From assembly GCA_032622095.1 (NCBI GenBank), contig CP136061.1, positions 122,896,754 through 122,960,753 of the forward strand: a stretch of DNA of 64,000 nucleotides, written 5' to 3'. Shown in pieces: positions 1-10,960 of the stretch (positions within the stretch are counted from its first letter, which is position 1; each line of letters opens with the position of its first letter). A program made the position numbers and the translations under genes. Origin of the DNA: Siphonodentalium dalli (Eukaryota; Mollusca; Scaphopoda; Gadilida; Siphonodentaliidae). The notes beneath the pieces are model-generated. The model ran no database searches. It was given only the letters and a program-made list of their open reading frames with translations, and was not told where the DNA came from.

Positions 1-241
1 CCAAATCGCACTCATGGCTGGTCCCTGAACGATAATGTTTTAAATTTCCATAACATTATGCGCAGCTTCCAACAATTGACAGCCTCTGTTTGAATGTCTA
101 TTTTGAGTATCTTCCCACGGCAAGTGGGTCAATTCTACAAATTATTTTAATATCCTTTGGAAACATGAACCTTGACTGATTGATTCTGTTGTAAAATAAC
201 ACTGTAATCAGCATAGGAGTCCTCACCATTCTCATTTTATG

Positions 242-659
242 CATGCCTGCAAATAATGTGTCTGTCATTTGCAGATGAGGTCCCCAGAGGGCTAGAAATT
301 CACCCTTGGGGGACCTCATTCGATCTGTTTAGGCCTCATCTTCTGGGAAGTATCTATTGTCTCAAATTAATATTGTTTTTAGTTACTTTTTCCCTTCTGG
401 GAAGTTTCTATATCCCCTAATTTGCAGAAGATAAAATGCATAATCAAGGTGCCTAAAGGGTGAACATCACCAACTTCAATGGGGGGGATGTAATCTGATC
501 CTAGGTCTCCCATAACAGTTGAGGCCTAAAGCAGAATGAGGTCCCCAGAGGGTGAATTTGGTGATGCTAGCCCATCATGCAGGACAGCATCACTATTATA
601 TAAAATTCACCCTCTGGGACCTCATTCTGCAAATGACCGGCACACTATTTGCAGGCTCG
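242..659 (+). mobile_element. Family B element, copy 1 (hAT-like, non-autonomous)
   Basis: A 418-bp element bounded by the direct 8-bp repeat ATTTTATG (234-241 and 660-667), the target-site length expected of hAT transposons. Ends read CATGCCTGCAAATA and, inverted, CGAGCCTGCAAATA. Just inside each end lies a smaller palindrome built on GAATGAGGTCCCCAGAGGGTG; the left one (about 271-320) has lost its middle, the right one (about 532-630) is fuller. The centre (330-530) matches the centres of the copies near 50.3 and 51.7 kb. No transposase ORF is present. Superfamily is inferred from target length only. Confidence 0.75.
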
Positions 660-667
660 ATTTTATG

Positions 668-1090
668 TATCTGCAATTGGCAATCCCATGAACTGAATAT
701 GGCCTCACTTGATTTATAGCACACTAGAAGGAAGTACATAACTTTGTCTATCTGATCATTTCCTCTGAACATGAACTTTGCTCGTACTTTATCCACTTTC
801 AATTCCGTTCCTGTCAGTACCTCCCTCTAGAATTTAAGCACGGAGTAAAGTGAAAATATGTGTCAGAGTATTTGTAACCAATGTCAGACAAGAAAGTAGT
901 TTCCCAATTATACAAGACAAAGTGCATGGGCCCCCTACTAGATTAATGTGTTTAGTATATATACTGAAGACTTTCAAAAGATTTACACTACATCAGTTTA
1001 TTATGAATCTGTTCATATTATATTATGTGACTATGTCATGATATAGGGACCTCTTCCAATGACCCCTTATTTTTCAGCTTAACCCTTATA
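668..1090. other. No recognisable feature
   Basis: AT-rich sequence between two mobile elements. Only sub-70-residue ORFs without recognisable motifs are open here. Confidence 0.5.
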
Positions 1091-1291
1091 CAGTAATTTC
1101 CTAAATAATCGACCACTAAACCAGAGCAGAATTATGGGAAATTTTTCAGGATTTAGTTGGAAATATGGCTTGCTGCCATTCATCGGAAAGATCTCGGTGA
1201 GAGCTTTCCGATGAATGGCAACAAGCCATAATTCCGACTAAATCCTAAAAAAATTCCCATAATTCTGCTCTGGTTAAAGGGTCATATACTG
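1091..1291. mobile_element. Family A palindrome, copy 1 (Tc1/mariner-like MITE)
   Basis: Near-perfect inverted repeat. The left arm starts CAGTAATTTCCTAAATAATC and runs to the centre near 1190-1205 (ATCTCGGTGAGAG); the right arm repeats it in reverse. This copy is among the more diverged (CCAGAGC where others have CCACAGC) and its right end is eroded (GGGTCATATACTG). Better copies show the element flanked by TA, the target of Tc1/mariner elements. Confidence 0.8.
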
Positions 1292-1514
1292 TATTACTGC
1301 ATTACTGTAGACTTATTTGACCTTTAGTACACACATCATACAGTGTGACCTCGTATTTAGTTGCTCATGCTTTAATTGTTCTTATTCTTGTTATCTACAG
1401 GAGTAAGAAAAGAGATTTCACCATGTTTGATCCTTTGTTGATTTCCATATTGATGAGAGGATAGTTATTAATAGTTAACAAGTTCAGTCAACTCTATCAA
1501 GCCTGACACATGTG

Positions 1515-2033
1515 CACCCCTGGTCAAGTGGTCCTCATATAAATGTGCTATGATGCCGTTGGGTCCTTCTGAATTGCTATGATCCTGTTAATAGGGCAAA
1601 CTAAGGCGATTAACAAAAAGTACCGTTATATTCTTATACTTTGTCTTTTTCGCAGTGTTCCGATAATCTGATCATATACAGGAAAATCCATTATGCATAT
1701 CAAACTTTCAAAATCATATTTATTGCAAAATATTTTTAATACTGGTTGTATTAGTTGTTGATCTATAATCAAGACGGTTATCCACGTTGTTTTAGAAACA
1801 CCAGGCATTATTATATTTTTCAAAACTATATATCTTCTTGAATGGTTCATACACACACTATTTTTCTCAAATCGCTTGGATTATAGCCAAACACCACAAA
1901 AATTACAAGTTTAGAAAAAAATAACGGTACTTTTTCATAACGGCATCAATTTGCCCTACCCGCATCATAGCAATTCAGCAGGATCACCAGCATCATAGCA
2001 TATTAGCAGGACCACTTGACCAGGGCAGGGGTG
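1515..2033. mobile_element. Family J inverted-repeat element
   Basis: Two inverted arms of roughly 120 bp (1515-1635 and 1915-2033) enclose about 280 bp. The left arm begins CACCCCTGGTCAAGTGG; the right arm ends CCACTTGACCAGGGCAGGGGTG's inverted equivalent with a small insertion. Both arms carry GCATCATAG, ATTCAGCAGGA and AACGGTACTTTTT. No convincing target duplication is visible, so the superfamily is open. Confidence 0.6.
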
Positions 2034-2557
2034 TGACGTTGTCAGCAACAAAATTTGAAGTGACCTACTTGATTGAGTTGGTTGAGGACAACATGTCCGA
2101 AGTGTTTTCCTATGATCTAAGTGAACGGAGCAATATGATGAAGAGATAACAGGTTGAGATAGCAATATTTTAGCTTTTAAACAGCAAATTCACCAATATA
2201 TTTTACATGAAAGAGTTTCCTCTGAATAAACAATGATATCCGCAAAATTCTCCAAAATTTTTTTTTGGTCTGGTCATTGTCAGTATAAACCAAAGTGACT
2301 GTCTGCATGAAACATTCATGAACACTTATATTTTAACAAATTTAATCATGGCTGCTCATGTGTTTGCCAAATAACAGGAATGGCCATATTGATGATTGTC
2401 AGCTGGCAAACAACCAGAATTGTTATTTATCTTTAAATATTTTACAATATTAATGTTTTTGAATGTATTATAAACAAATTGGCTTTTCCTACATTAAGAT
2501 TATACCCAAAGGCCTTGAAATATGACAACTTTCGTAAAAAAAAAAATGGGATACCCT
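2034..2557. other. No recognisable feature
   Basis: AT-rich, with a short T run near 2262 and an A run near 2540. No gene or repeat recognised. Confidence 0.5.
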
Positions 2558-2660
2558 TTCTTAACAGCATCAGTTTGCCCTACCAGCATCATACCAATTC
2601 AGCAGGACCCACCAGCATCATAGACAATTAGCAGTACCACTAAAACAGGGGTGCTCCTGG
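2558..2660. repeat. Family J single arm
   Basis: One arm of the J element (ATCAGTTTGCCCTACCAGCA, AATTCAGCAGGACCC, AGCAGTACCAC) in the same orientation as the right arm at 1915-2033, with no partner arm beside it. Confidence 0.55.
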
Positions 2661-2777
2661 GTTTCCAGTGAACTATTAAAGTGGTCCTATGTCCCAGAGA
2701 AGTGTGTTCACTAATTCCAGGGAGCTTTCCCATTCATGCTATTCAACATTACATCAATGTGTGCAATCTCTTCACTG

Positions 2778-2955
2778 TTAACACTTTCATGACGGGAGCT
2801 GTGCTGGCGCAGCATTAAATATTATATGCCAGTGCATTATCTTATATATGCGAGTCTCATAGGGAGCCTCACATATATAAGAGAATGCACTGGCTTATAC
2901 ATGGTCAAGGTAAATATTGTTAGGCCAATGTATTCTCTTATATATGTGAGGCAAC
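2778..2955. mobile_element. Family C element, copy 1, truncated (piggyBac-like MITE)
   Basis: Starts TTAACACTTTCATGACGGGAGC, shown here with one change from the family end TTAACCCTTTCATGA. It holds the family's internal hairpin (GCATTATCTTATATATGCGAG / CATATATAAGAGAATGC) and the trailing AGGCCAATGTATTCTCTTA, then breaks off near 2955 before the right terminus. Confidence 0.65.
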
Positions 2956-3472
2956 CACATTCCAATATCTGTGTATTTTCCTTGTTATTTAAATGGCAGT
3001 GGTGCACTGTTTAATCATTTTGAACCATGATTCTGGTGACCTGGGATGCATCTAACATTCTTATAACTCTGCTATAGCAGTATAACATGTTACAGATTTG
3101 TGATTACATTCTCAAAAATTGTCAAATGAATATATTTACACACTAAGTGTTGTCATCACTAAATCCAGCATTCTGATTGGTCGGCGCCCACGTGGCTAGT
3201 TGCAGTTATTTCTCGGTGAATGCGCAACGCCTCATAACACCAAGCTCATATAACACCATCGATACATCATTGGGTTTGGAAAGACGAACACGTAATGTTT
3301 TGGGCGCATTCTGACTCGACTTAATACATCATCGGGTTTCAATATGAAGAGAAATTGTTCCTATTAACTTTTGCCAAGGGTGCTATTGGGTATTTTGGGC
3401 TGTTTTTGTCACGATACACTTTTCGATTTAAATACATTTACAAAAGTGGCTTTTTCGCTAAATGTATATAAA
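2956..3472. other. No recognisable feature
   Basis: Unassigned sequence. A slightly GC-richer patch (3165-3240) contains GATTGGTCGGCGCCCACG, but no ORF or promoter can be defended. Confidence 0.4.
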
Positions 3473-3637
3473 TATAAGGATTAACTGTCATGTGGACTAT
3501 TTTTATGGAGATGTAACCGTGAGGTATGTGGCCATAACTTGTATGTAAAACCCTTCGGGTTTTACGCAAGTTATGTCCACTTACCTCACGGTTACATCTC
3601 CATAAAAACAGTCCACATGACAGTTAATCCTTATATA
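3473..3637. repeat. Long near-perfect palindrome K
   Basis: Arms of about 75 bp, 3473-3550 and 3560-3637, around the centre AACCCTTCGGGTT. The outer ends read ATAAGGATTAACTGTCATG and its reverse; mismatches are few. It could fold as one hairpin in RNA or a cruciform in DNA. It resembles a palindromic MITE but is the only copy seen here. Confidence 0.85.
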
Positions 3638-3771
3638 AGGCAGCACTCATAAATTGTCTTGAATCTTAAGCAATTACACGTGCCTGTCAAGTGTTATTGT
3701 CAGTCAGTCATGATTCCAGTCTGATATTCCACACATGTGTTTGACAATTTACGTCACTCTCTAGTTAAGGA

Positions 3772-3907
3772 TACTCAATCTGATTCGATGGTCCCCATAT
3801 AATCAGATTCCAACAACAACAACATTTTTAGAATTTGCGCTTCAGTTATAAGAATCGATTAATTGCCCAAAAATAATGCTAACCACTGTCAACTATAGTA
3901 TAAAATT
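3772..3907 (+). repeat. Dispersed repeat K2, copy 1
   Basis: About 136 bp (TACTCAATCTGATTCGATGG to CTATAGTATAAAATT) recurring almost unchanged, in reverse orientation, at 33026-33163. It contains CAACAACAACAACA and AATCGATTAATTGCCC. It lies 135 bp from palindrome K but has no visible termini of its own. Confidence 0.75.
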
Positions 3908-4250
3908 ACCCAAAACGTGTTATTTATCAACATGTTGTTCGATGAAATTTGGCCTTATTATCAACACAAAGCCTCCTGATTTTAGAGTTATCCATCTTCA
4001 TTCGCAATTTGGTCCGAGACCGTCGGCTCATCAACTTTTTACTGGGCCACTAATAAGTCTCGATGGTGAAAAATAATAGATTTCAAAAATCTATATCTAT
4101 AAACTCGAATCAAATATTTTTTACCCCCAAATCCAAATAAATAGTAATTGAGGGGCGCTTAATCGGACTACGCATCTTTAATAATGCCTAACAATTACAA
4201 TTACAATTGATTTGTCTGGGTTGTCAATCATATCAGAGCCCAGAAGTGGC
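3908..4250. other. No recognisable feature
   Basis: AT-rich, no repeat family or credible ORF recognised. Confidence 0.4.
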
Positions 4251-4256
4251 ACTGAT

Positions 4257-4510
4257 CAAGCCTTGAAATAGCGTGTTTGTCATTTGCAGAATGAGGTCCC
4301 CAGAGGGTGAATTTAGTGATGCTACCCCACATAGCGGGCTAGCATCACCAAATTCACCCTCTGGGGACCTCAATCTGCTTACAACTCAGCAGAATGAGGT
4401 TCCCAGAGGGTGAATTTGGTGATGCTAGCCCACTATGGGGGGCAGCATCACTAAATTCACCCTCTGGGGACCTCATTCTGCAAATGACAGGCACACTATT
4501 TCAAGGCTTG
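4257..4510. mobile_element. Family B element, copy 2, short form
   Basis: Ends CAAGCCTTGAAATA and TTTCAAGGCTTG, with ACTGAT directly repeated on both sides (about 4251-4256 and 4511-4516). The two subterminal palindromes (4290-4378 and 4390-4480) lie next to each other because the central spacer of the family is missing. This is either the minimal form or an internal deletion. Confidence 0.7.
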
Positions 4511-4517
4511 ACTGATC

Positions 4518-4800
4518 GATACTTGAGAATAAAGAATGAGGAGACATTTCTGTACATAATTTATTGGTTATTACCCCCCACCCCCACAAACAAATTATTA
4601 CGAGGCTATATAAATAAGTTCTGTCCGCCCATCCCTTTCCATCCATCTGTAACAACTTTGAGCTCTCTGTCGCCACCATCATAGGCCAGATTTGAATGAT
4701 CTTTAGTATGCTCATGAACCAGCATGAGGGATAGAATATACACATGTAATGGATTTTGTTCATTCATTTTCAAAGCCCGTTTTAAAAAATAGGACATTAT
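4518..4800. other. No recognisable feature
   Basis: No repeat family recognised. Overlapping ORFs on both strands show no motif. Confidence 0.4.
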
Positions 4801-5130
4801 ATTATTTGTCTGTCGATCCGGCTGTCCGTTTGTTTTTTCATTTCTGGATGATAACTTTAAAAAGTCTAAACTGAATTGAATGAAATTTGTTATGTGCGTT
4901 TATTAGCACAAAATACAGGTCAAGTACGAATTCCGGGTTCTGCCAGCCAATTTTTACCAGGAGTTATGGCCCTTTTTGTTGAATTTGCACTCAATTTTTG
5001 TTTCCGGATGATAACTTTAGTATTAAAGTATGAACTGAATGGAATGAAATTTGATATGTGGGTTTACTAGCACAAAATACAGGTAATTCGAATTTGGGTT
5101 CTGCTTGCCAATTTTCACCAGAGTTGTGGG
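4801..5130 (+). repeat. Module repeat, F-like, two units
   Basis: A CTGTCGATCCGGCTGTCCG lead-in is followed by two units of about 135 bp (from about 4845 and 4983), each with GATGATAACTTTA, the core GAATGAAATTTG(T/A)TATGTG, TAGCACAAAATACAGGT and AGTT(A/G)TGG. The layout matches the F repeats at 35.3 and 39.7 kb, but the sequence is well diverged. Confidence 0.55.
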
Positions 5131-5536
5131 TCTATGTTGAAATTACCATGGGCATATAACTGTTTTAGAAGGTAGCGCCTAATCTAGTTTGGAAATTTAT
5201 TAAACCTTTTCAGTAATATCGAATCAGATTGAATCTTTTGCATGGTTTCACATGGAATTAAATGTCAAAATTCAGAGGAGCTTACTGGGGGCTGAATTTA
5301 ATCACTGTTCTCATCTCGTATTGATAATTTTAGATCTCTTCTAAAGCTGGTCCAAGCCTTGAAGTAATTTAGGCAGGTGCAGCAGAATTAACCATACAAG
5401 GGCGCACAATAAGCTCAAAAGTGCATGATTTTCTTTACTAAACTAATTCTCCTATTCAGTTATAAAAGTATACATTGTAATTGCCTGTAATTCAGCTGAA
5501 GGGATGTTTAATAAATATGAGCAGACAACAGATATA
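5131..5536. other. No recognisable feature
   Basis: No gene or repeat recognised. Confidence 0.4.
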
Positions 5537-5745
5537 CAGAAATGCTCTAAATAATCGACTTAACCACAACAGAATTATGGGTAACTTTTCAGGATTTAGT
5601 TGGAAATATGGCTTGTTGCCATTCATCGGAAAGCTCTCAGTGAGAGCTTTCCAATGAATGGCAACAAGCCATATTTCCGACTAAATCCTGAAAAGTTACC
5701 CATAATTCTGCTGTGGTTGAGGAGTCGATTATTAGGCCATTACTG
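5537..5745. mobile_element. Family A palindrome, copy 2
   Basis: Two arms of about 100 bp around GCTCTCAGTGAGAGC. Left end CAGAAATGCTCTAAATAATC follows TA; right end GGCCATTACTG. The left arm lacks the CTCC of the CGACTCCTTAACC segment. Confidence 0.85.
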
Positions 5746-5860
5746 AACTAGTGCAGAAGGATTCCTATTTATTGGATGAATATAATATAGCGATAATAAG
5801 TTGTTGAACTTATTATTAGAACATTTCCTAAGAAAACTACCCAACACAGTGAGTATTTTG
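5746..5860. repeat. Family H fragment
   Basis: Contains GTGCAGAAGGATTCCTATT, TTGAACTTATTATTAGAACATTTC and ACAGTGAGTATT, all part of the H element seen complete at 46335-46552. It lies between A and C copies and lacks TTAA ends. Confidence 0.55.
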
Positions 5861-5880
5861 CCACCATGGTGAGGCTCTTG

Positions 5881-6076
5881 TTAACCCTTTCATGACGGGA
5901 GCTGCGCTAGTGCAACATTAAAGATCCTGTGCCAGGGCATTCCCTTATATATGCGAGTCTCCCATAGGGAGCCTCACATATATCAGAGAACGCACTGGCT
6001 TACAAGGTCAACTTGGTCAAGGTAAAATATTGTTAGGCCAATGTATTCTCTTATTTTAATATGCGAGGCTCCCTAT
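5881..6076. mobile_element. Family C element, copy 2, truncated
   Basis: Clean left end TTAACCCTTTCATGACGGGA, then the internal hairpin around TCTCCCATAGGGAGCCTC (about 5935-5995) and GGCCAATGTATTCTCTTA. It stops inside the second hairpin at GCGAGGCTCCCTATT. Confidence 0.7.
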
Positions 6077-6285
6077 TCTGGTGAGTTATCGGTGAAACAA
6101 ATTCTTTTAAATTTATGTTTCTCTGAGTTACATCAATTGAAGTATACACTTCTCTCTCTAATTTAGTTTTCTGGGATGGAGCGAATAAAATATACACACA
6201 GATCCAATTGAGCATGACGTGCATGTGGAAATATTGATGAAATTATTAAATGTGCATGCACATTGATTTGGAACGGTAAAGTCTA

Positions 6286-6391
6286 TGAACTCTTCAAATC
6301 TTCTGAAAACATTACATCCTGGATTTGTTAATTTTGTATTCTATTATTAGCAATAAAAGGGGGCAGTACAATCTAACTTCAACTGTCACCC
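6286..6391 (+). repeat. Repeat X, left copy
   Basis: About 105 bp (CTTCTGAAAACATT, TTTGTATTCTATTATTAGCA, AAAAGGGGGC, AATCTAACTTC) that recurs in the same orientation and order at 11127-11230. The two copies flank the 6400-11108 element, so a diverged tandem pair existed there before the insertion. Confidence 0.6.
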
Positions 6392-6529
6392 ATGACCATT
6401 AGGGCTGCAATGATTCAGACATTCACGATGCGATGCGAATCCCTTATTTTACTATCACGATGCGATACGCATCATGATGCAAATTTTTAGCAGCTGACGG
6501 CTGGAAACTAGATGAACCAGTTAATCATT

Positions 6530-6930
6530 GTTAGCTCACTTGAGACGAAGTCTCCGGTGGACCTATAGTCATCACTCCTCGTACGTCGTCTGTCCATCCG
6601 TCCGTCCGTCCATCCGTCAACAATTCTTTAAACTTCTTCTCCCCTGGAACCATAAGACCGAATGGGTTCATATTTGGTTATGGATGTTCCCTAGGTGACT
6701 CACATTCAGATTTGTTCAAATGAGGTCACTGGGTCAAATAGTTGCGAAGCCAGGGCCATAATTCTTTCCCTCCATAGTAAATCTTTTAAACATCTTCTCA
6801 AATACCATCAGGCCAAATGGATTCATATTTGGTATGAAGGATCCTTGGGTGACTGGGGTTCAGATTTCAAATGAGGTCACTGGGTCAAATGTGGGCGGGG
6901 CCAGGGACATAACTCCAAATTTTTGTTTTA
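6530..6930 (+). repeat. Family E module repeat, part 1
   Basis: The head TTAGCTCACTTGAGACGAAG resembles half of a hairpin. It is followed by CCATCCGTCCGTCCGTCC and then two units of about 165 bp with ATATTTGGT(T)ATG, CTAGGTGACT or TTGGGTGACT, AAATGAGGTCACTGGGTCAAAT, GCCAGGG and ATAACTC. The series seems interrupted by the D cluster and resumes at 9765. Confidence 0.6.
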
Positions 6931-6945
6931 TTTAACTCCATGGTC

Positions 6946-6949
<4 letters not shown>

Positions 6950-6978
<29 letters not shown>
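6950..6978. repeat. (TA)n microsatellite
   Basis: An uninterrupted TA tract immediately left of the first Helitron-like element. It supplies the A residue next to the element's TC start. Confidence 0.9.
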
Positions 6979-6981
<3 letters not shown>

Positions 6982-7667
6982 ATTATATATTTTGGAAGAT
7001 CTGTCTGTGTGTGTGTTCGTTATGAACTCGAAAACGGGCGATCCGATTTCGATGAAACTTGGTATGTGGGGGTATTTTCGGCCAGGAAGTGGCATAGGCC
7101 TATTAATTTGCCCGTGCGACGTGACCTTGACCTTGAAATCGGGTAATTTCAAGGTCAAACGCCCGAATATCACGGGATTTCGATGAAACTTGGTATGTGG
7201 GGATACCTTCGGTCCGGGAGTGGCATAAACCTATTAATTTGCCCGTGCTACGTGACCTTGACCTTGAAATCGGGTCATTTCAAGGTCAAACGCCCGAATA
7301 TCACGGGATTTCGATGAAACTTGGTATGTGGGGGTACTTTCTTATGGCGAGTCTCATAAGCATATTCATTTGCCCGTGTGACGTGACCTTGACCTTGAAA
7401 TCGGGTAACTTCAAGGTCAAATCGCCAATTTTGATGGGATTTCGACGAAATTTGATTCCAATCGTGACCCCGACCAGACCTTGACCTTCAAAATGATCAA
7501 TTCAAGGTCAAATCGGGTAAAACCGGATGGATTTCGACGGGCACGTTTGTCAGGTACTTTTGTCCGGGCAGTGTTTTGGACTGGTCAAATCGTGACCCCA
7601 CTTGACCTTGACCTTCAAAATGGACAATTCAAGGTCAAAGCCCGGACGAAGTCGGGTCACCTTCTAG
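6979..7667 (+). mobile_element. Family D Helitron-like element D1
   Basis: Starts TCTATTATATATTTTGGAAG after an A and ends CTAG (7664-7667). Eleven bases before the end lies the hairpin CCCGGACGAAGTCGGG. TC start, 3' hairpin, CTRR end and insertion next to A are the marks of Helitrons; no Rep/helicase ORF exists, so it is non-autonomous. Three units about 131 bp apart carry GATGAAACTTGGTATGTGGG (near 7050, 7183, 7313) and paired TGACCTTGACCTTGA / TCAAGGTCA. It joins the next element with no spacer. Confidence 0.7.
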
Positions 7668-8717
7668 TCTATACTATATATTTTGAGACTTCGTATATAT
7701 GTGTGTGTGTACTTCATAGAATCCAAAACGCGTGTACAGATTGAGCTCAAACTTCCTATGTAAGTGTCAAATCCCACCGACACGACCGTGGTCGCGGTTT
7801 AGAGAAGCTCAGAGCACCCGTTCTCCAATCTCAAATCACCGCAAAGGCACGGCGGGGGTTAATCAAGTGATTATTTAATGAGCGTTTATTTTTGACGCAT
7901 CTCTATAAAGAGCGTCTGTTTCCCATTCAACGTTATTCGCATCTGCAGAGTTATACGGGAACACAAACGTTATCGCTCGAAATTTATTCCCTGCGAGCAC
8001 GGATGGCGCGCTCTGTAGTATATACCTTCGGTATATACCGAAATCATCCCAGATAATCACAAATATAGCATCAGATTTCTCCCCAGATATACCGTTATAA
8101 AGCTACTGGAATCTGCCAATCTACGGGAAATTCCAGGGAATGCCGATTGAGCTCAAACTTGCTACCTACGGGAAGTGTCATATATATGAGTGTGTCCTTT
8201 ATAGACTCTAACCGATTGAGCTCAAACTTACTAAATAAGAAAATAGCCACCAAGCCGTAAATATCAACAACAACGATATTACTAAATACACGTTTTAGAT
8301 CAATGTGAGAGTTTTCGGGGAGCCGTGATGCCAACAACAACGACCCGAAGACAGATTTCCCGACGGGAAGCGTTTGTTTTAAATTCAATGCAATGTTATC
8401 GTAGAGAGATTTCACGAAACAAAGAATGCGTTGTCTGTCGTTCCTAGGAAGGGGGGGATTTCTACGGGTAAATTTTTCCGCCAGAAACAAAAAAATTAAT
8501 TAAAACAATTTACAATTTAATTTAATTAAAACATTTTAAAATTAAAAAAAATTAACAATAAAAAAACAATTCAGAAACAAAATATATTAAATTTAAAAAA
8601 CATTAAATTCATATTCAAAAATAAAAAACAAAAATAAATAAAAATAATTACAAAAATGTCATGTTTCTGAAACAAAGCCATGGGACGAATGCCGCCAGTG
8701 GCGGGCTAACCTGCTAG
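7668..8717 (+). mobile_element. Family D Helitron-like element D1b
   Basis: Begins TCTATACTATATATTTTGAG directly after the CTAG of D1. It ends CTAG at 8714-8717, preceded by the hairpin GCCGCCAGTGGCGGGC, with nine bases between hairpin and terminus. The interior differs from D1: GTGTGTGTGTACTTC, three repeats of GATTGAGCTCAAACTT (near 7740, 8147, 8215), and a very A-rich stretch at 8485-8660. A 131-residue minus-strand ORF (8095-8490) has no recognised motif. Confidence 0.65.
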
Positions 8718-9455
8718 TCTATTATATATTTTGGAAGATCTGTTTTTGTAATCGATGAACTTGAAAACGGCCGACCCGATTTCGATGAAACTTGGTATGT
8801 GGGGGTATTTTTGGCGGGGGGTGATATAGGCCTATTGATTTTCAGATCCGAGGTAAACTTTTCACGTGCCGAGGTCAAATCTGTTTTTACGCTGTGTTAC
8901 GGGACTTTCATTTGAGTTCGGTGCTTACAAATAGATTCGAAACGGAGCGAATAATAAAATGCCAGTCATAATAATGACACTTGAGAATCTTTCGTGTTTC
9001 CTCTTTCCAACGATATATAATGCGTATGTATCCGTTTTAGTTATCTGCCTCAATTATCAAGAAGAAGTGGTACTATCTTCCATCAGGATAAAAACAATGC
9101 GTAACTTCTATGACGTCGTTAGAGGTCATAACGTTAGATCATGTTAACGCTTAACCGGCCGATGCATTTGACTGTTTCAGACGTCTTGGCGATATCTCGG
9201 GCACCGATGGTAATTTATCTTTACGTTGAAACTTGATAATTAATGAGCGTGTGTATATGAGGCGCGTTTATATACTTGAGTGGAAATCAAATCGGGTTAA
9301 ACTGGCGGATGTTTACGGACGAAATTTGATGCATAGGGTATCTCGGTATCCGCTGGGCCGATTTCCCGGTATCCGCTGGGCCGATTTCCACCATTTTTGG
9401 GGTGTTGGTGTTTGACCCCACCTGACCTTGACCTTCAAAATGGTCAATTCAAGGC
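8718..9455 (+). mobile_element. Family D Helitron-like element D2, 3' truncated
   Basis: Starts TCTATTATATATTTTGGAAG directly after the CTAG of D1b, then has one GATGAAACTTGGTATGTGGG unit. The middle (8840-9290) is unlike D1. A D-type tail (CCACCTGACCTTGACC, AATGGTCAATTCAAGG) runs to 9455, where similarity ends before any hairpin or CTAG. Confidence 0.6.
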
Positions 9456-9764
9456 CCTTTACTCAAGTTTACTGCTTCTGCCACTCTGGTCCCAAAAATA
9501 AGATTTACTCAAATTCTTGACAGAGAATCATTAATAAGAAGCATTTACTTTGGCTCTAACTGTATGCGGGGTATGCCTACACATGTCAAGTGAAATCTGA
9601 CATTTTTATAAACATTCCCTGGAGATCTGCTAGAGGTCATTAATTCCCAATTACAACAACAATCTATCGTATGTATTGTTCATATCTTTCAACAGGACAT
9701 TTAGCACTCACACATCCACCACTTCACTAGAACATATTTGGCAAACTTGAAAAGTGTTTTTTGA
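9456..9764. other. Unassigned sequence inside the composite
   Basis: No repeat family or credible ORF recognised between the truncated D2 and the resumption of E modules. Confidence 0.4.
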
Positions 9765-10610
9765 AAGAACCACCAGCTCTATTTAGCTCATATTTAATAT
9801 TGAGGCTCCCTTGGTTGTGATTCAGATTTGTTCAATCAGGTTCACCAGGTCAAGTAGGTGCAAGGCCAGCTACATTACTCTTTCTCTCCATATTAATTCA
9901 TGATATGTCTTCTATGCAAGAATCAAATGGCCTATTTTGCTTATATTTGGTATGAAATTACCTTGGGTAACAGATTTGTGAAAATAGGATCACAAAGTCG
10001 AATAAGGGCAGAGCCAGAGACATAACTATTTCACCACATAGTAATTCTTAAAATATGTTTGCAAGAGCCAAGAACTAGTTGGCTTATTTAGCATGGAATG
10101 TTCTTGTTTGACTGCAATTCAGATTTTTTTTAATTTGGGTCACCTGGTCAAATAGGGGCCAAGCGAAGGACAGTTTTCCTCTTAATATGCTTCATTCACA
10201 AGGACCATCATGTCTATTTTACTGATATTTAGTATGAAGGGTCCTTTGGTGTCTGGGATTCAAATTTATTCAGATGGGGTCACCATGTTAAATAGGGTGG
10301 GACCAGGGACATAACTGTATGTCTCTATAGTAATACTTAAAATGTCTTCTCAAGAGAGGTTGGACTATTTTAGCTTACATATAGTATGGAGGATCCTTTA
10401 GTGGCTGAGATTCAGATTTGTTAACATGAGATCAACCTGTTAAGAAATGACGGGGCTATGGGGACTTAACACTTTTGTGTCTAATAAAATCATTAAAATA
10501 CAAAATTCATTAAAACATCTACCATGGAACTACCTGACTGATTAATCTGACATACATGTATGGTGTTTTGGGTCCATGGATAATTGGGCTTCAAACATGT
10601 CTAAATGGTT
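9765..10610 (+). repeat. Family E module repeat, part 2
   Basis: Four to five decayed units of about 165-190 bp. Recurring pieces are TATTTGGTATGAA, ATCCTT(T/G)G, GATTCAGATTTGTT, GGTCACC(T/A)GGTCAAATAGG, GCCAGGGACATAACT, AGTAATTCTTAAAATATCTTCTC-like strings and AAGA(A/G)CCA. The last unit fades near 10610. Confidence 0.6.
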
Positions 10611-10960
10611 TTATATAAAGGCGCTTGTGAGATTGGAAATTTCCAACTATTGAGAAAGTTTGAGATGTCGGTTGTGAAATTCCAACCTTAGACTTGGGAG
10701 TCTGGAGCCCGGTCGGAGGGGACTTGCTGAGCCTCTCTAGCCACATATCCTGTTTAGATCTACTTCTTTTAAAGTGATAATGAAAAGTTCTGACTGTTGT
10801 GGTCTCCAGAGTTCCAGTCTTAATTAACAGTCTTTGCAGTCTGGTGAGCGACCACACAGTCTTTGACTGTCTTGTTATTATGTATATTTTCATCAGTGTT
10901 CAACTTAGCATATTTATTGAAGTAAATTACAAGACCTAATTAAAAGGACCAAAATGGGAA
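10611..10960. repeat. Possible family I patch
   Basis: 10630-10700 contains GGAAATTTCCAAC and GAAATTCCAACC, like motifs at 25.7-26.1 kb, and GGGAGTCTGGAGCCC. The similarity is short. A 100-residue minus-strand ORF here has no recognised domain. Confidence 0.3.

Noticed and set aside
1515-2033. Target-site duplication for the J element
   Set aside because: Only TG matches at the two outer edges; too short to call.
7014-7150. SDFDETWYVG-type peptide in several ORFs as a conserved protein
   Set aside because: It comes from the GATGAAACTTGGTATG module core read in one frame; neighbouring units do not keep the frame.
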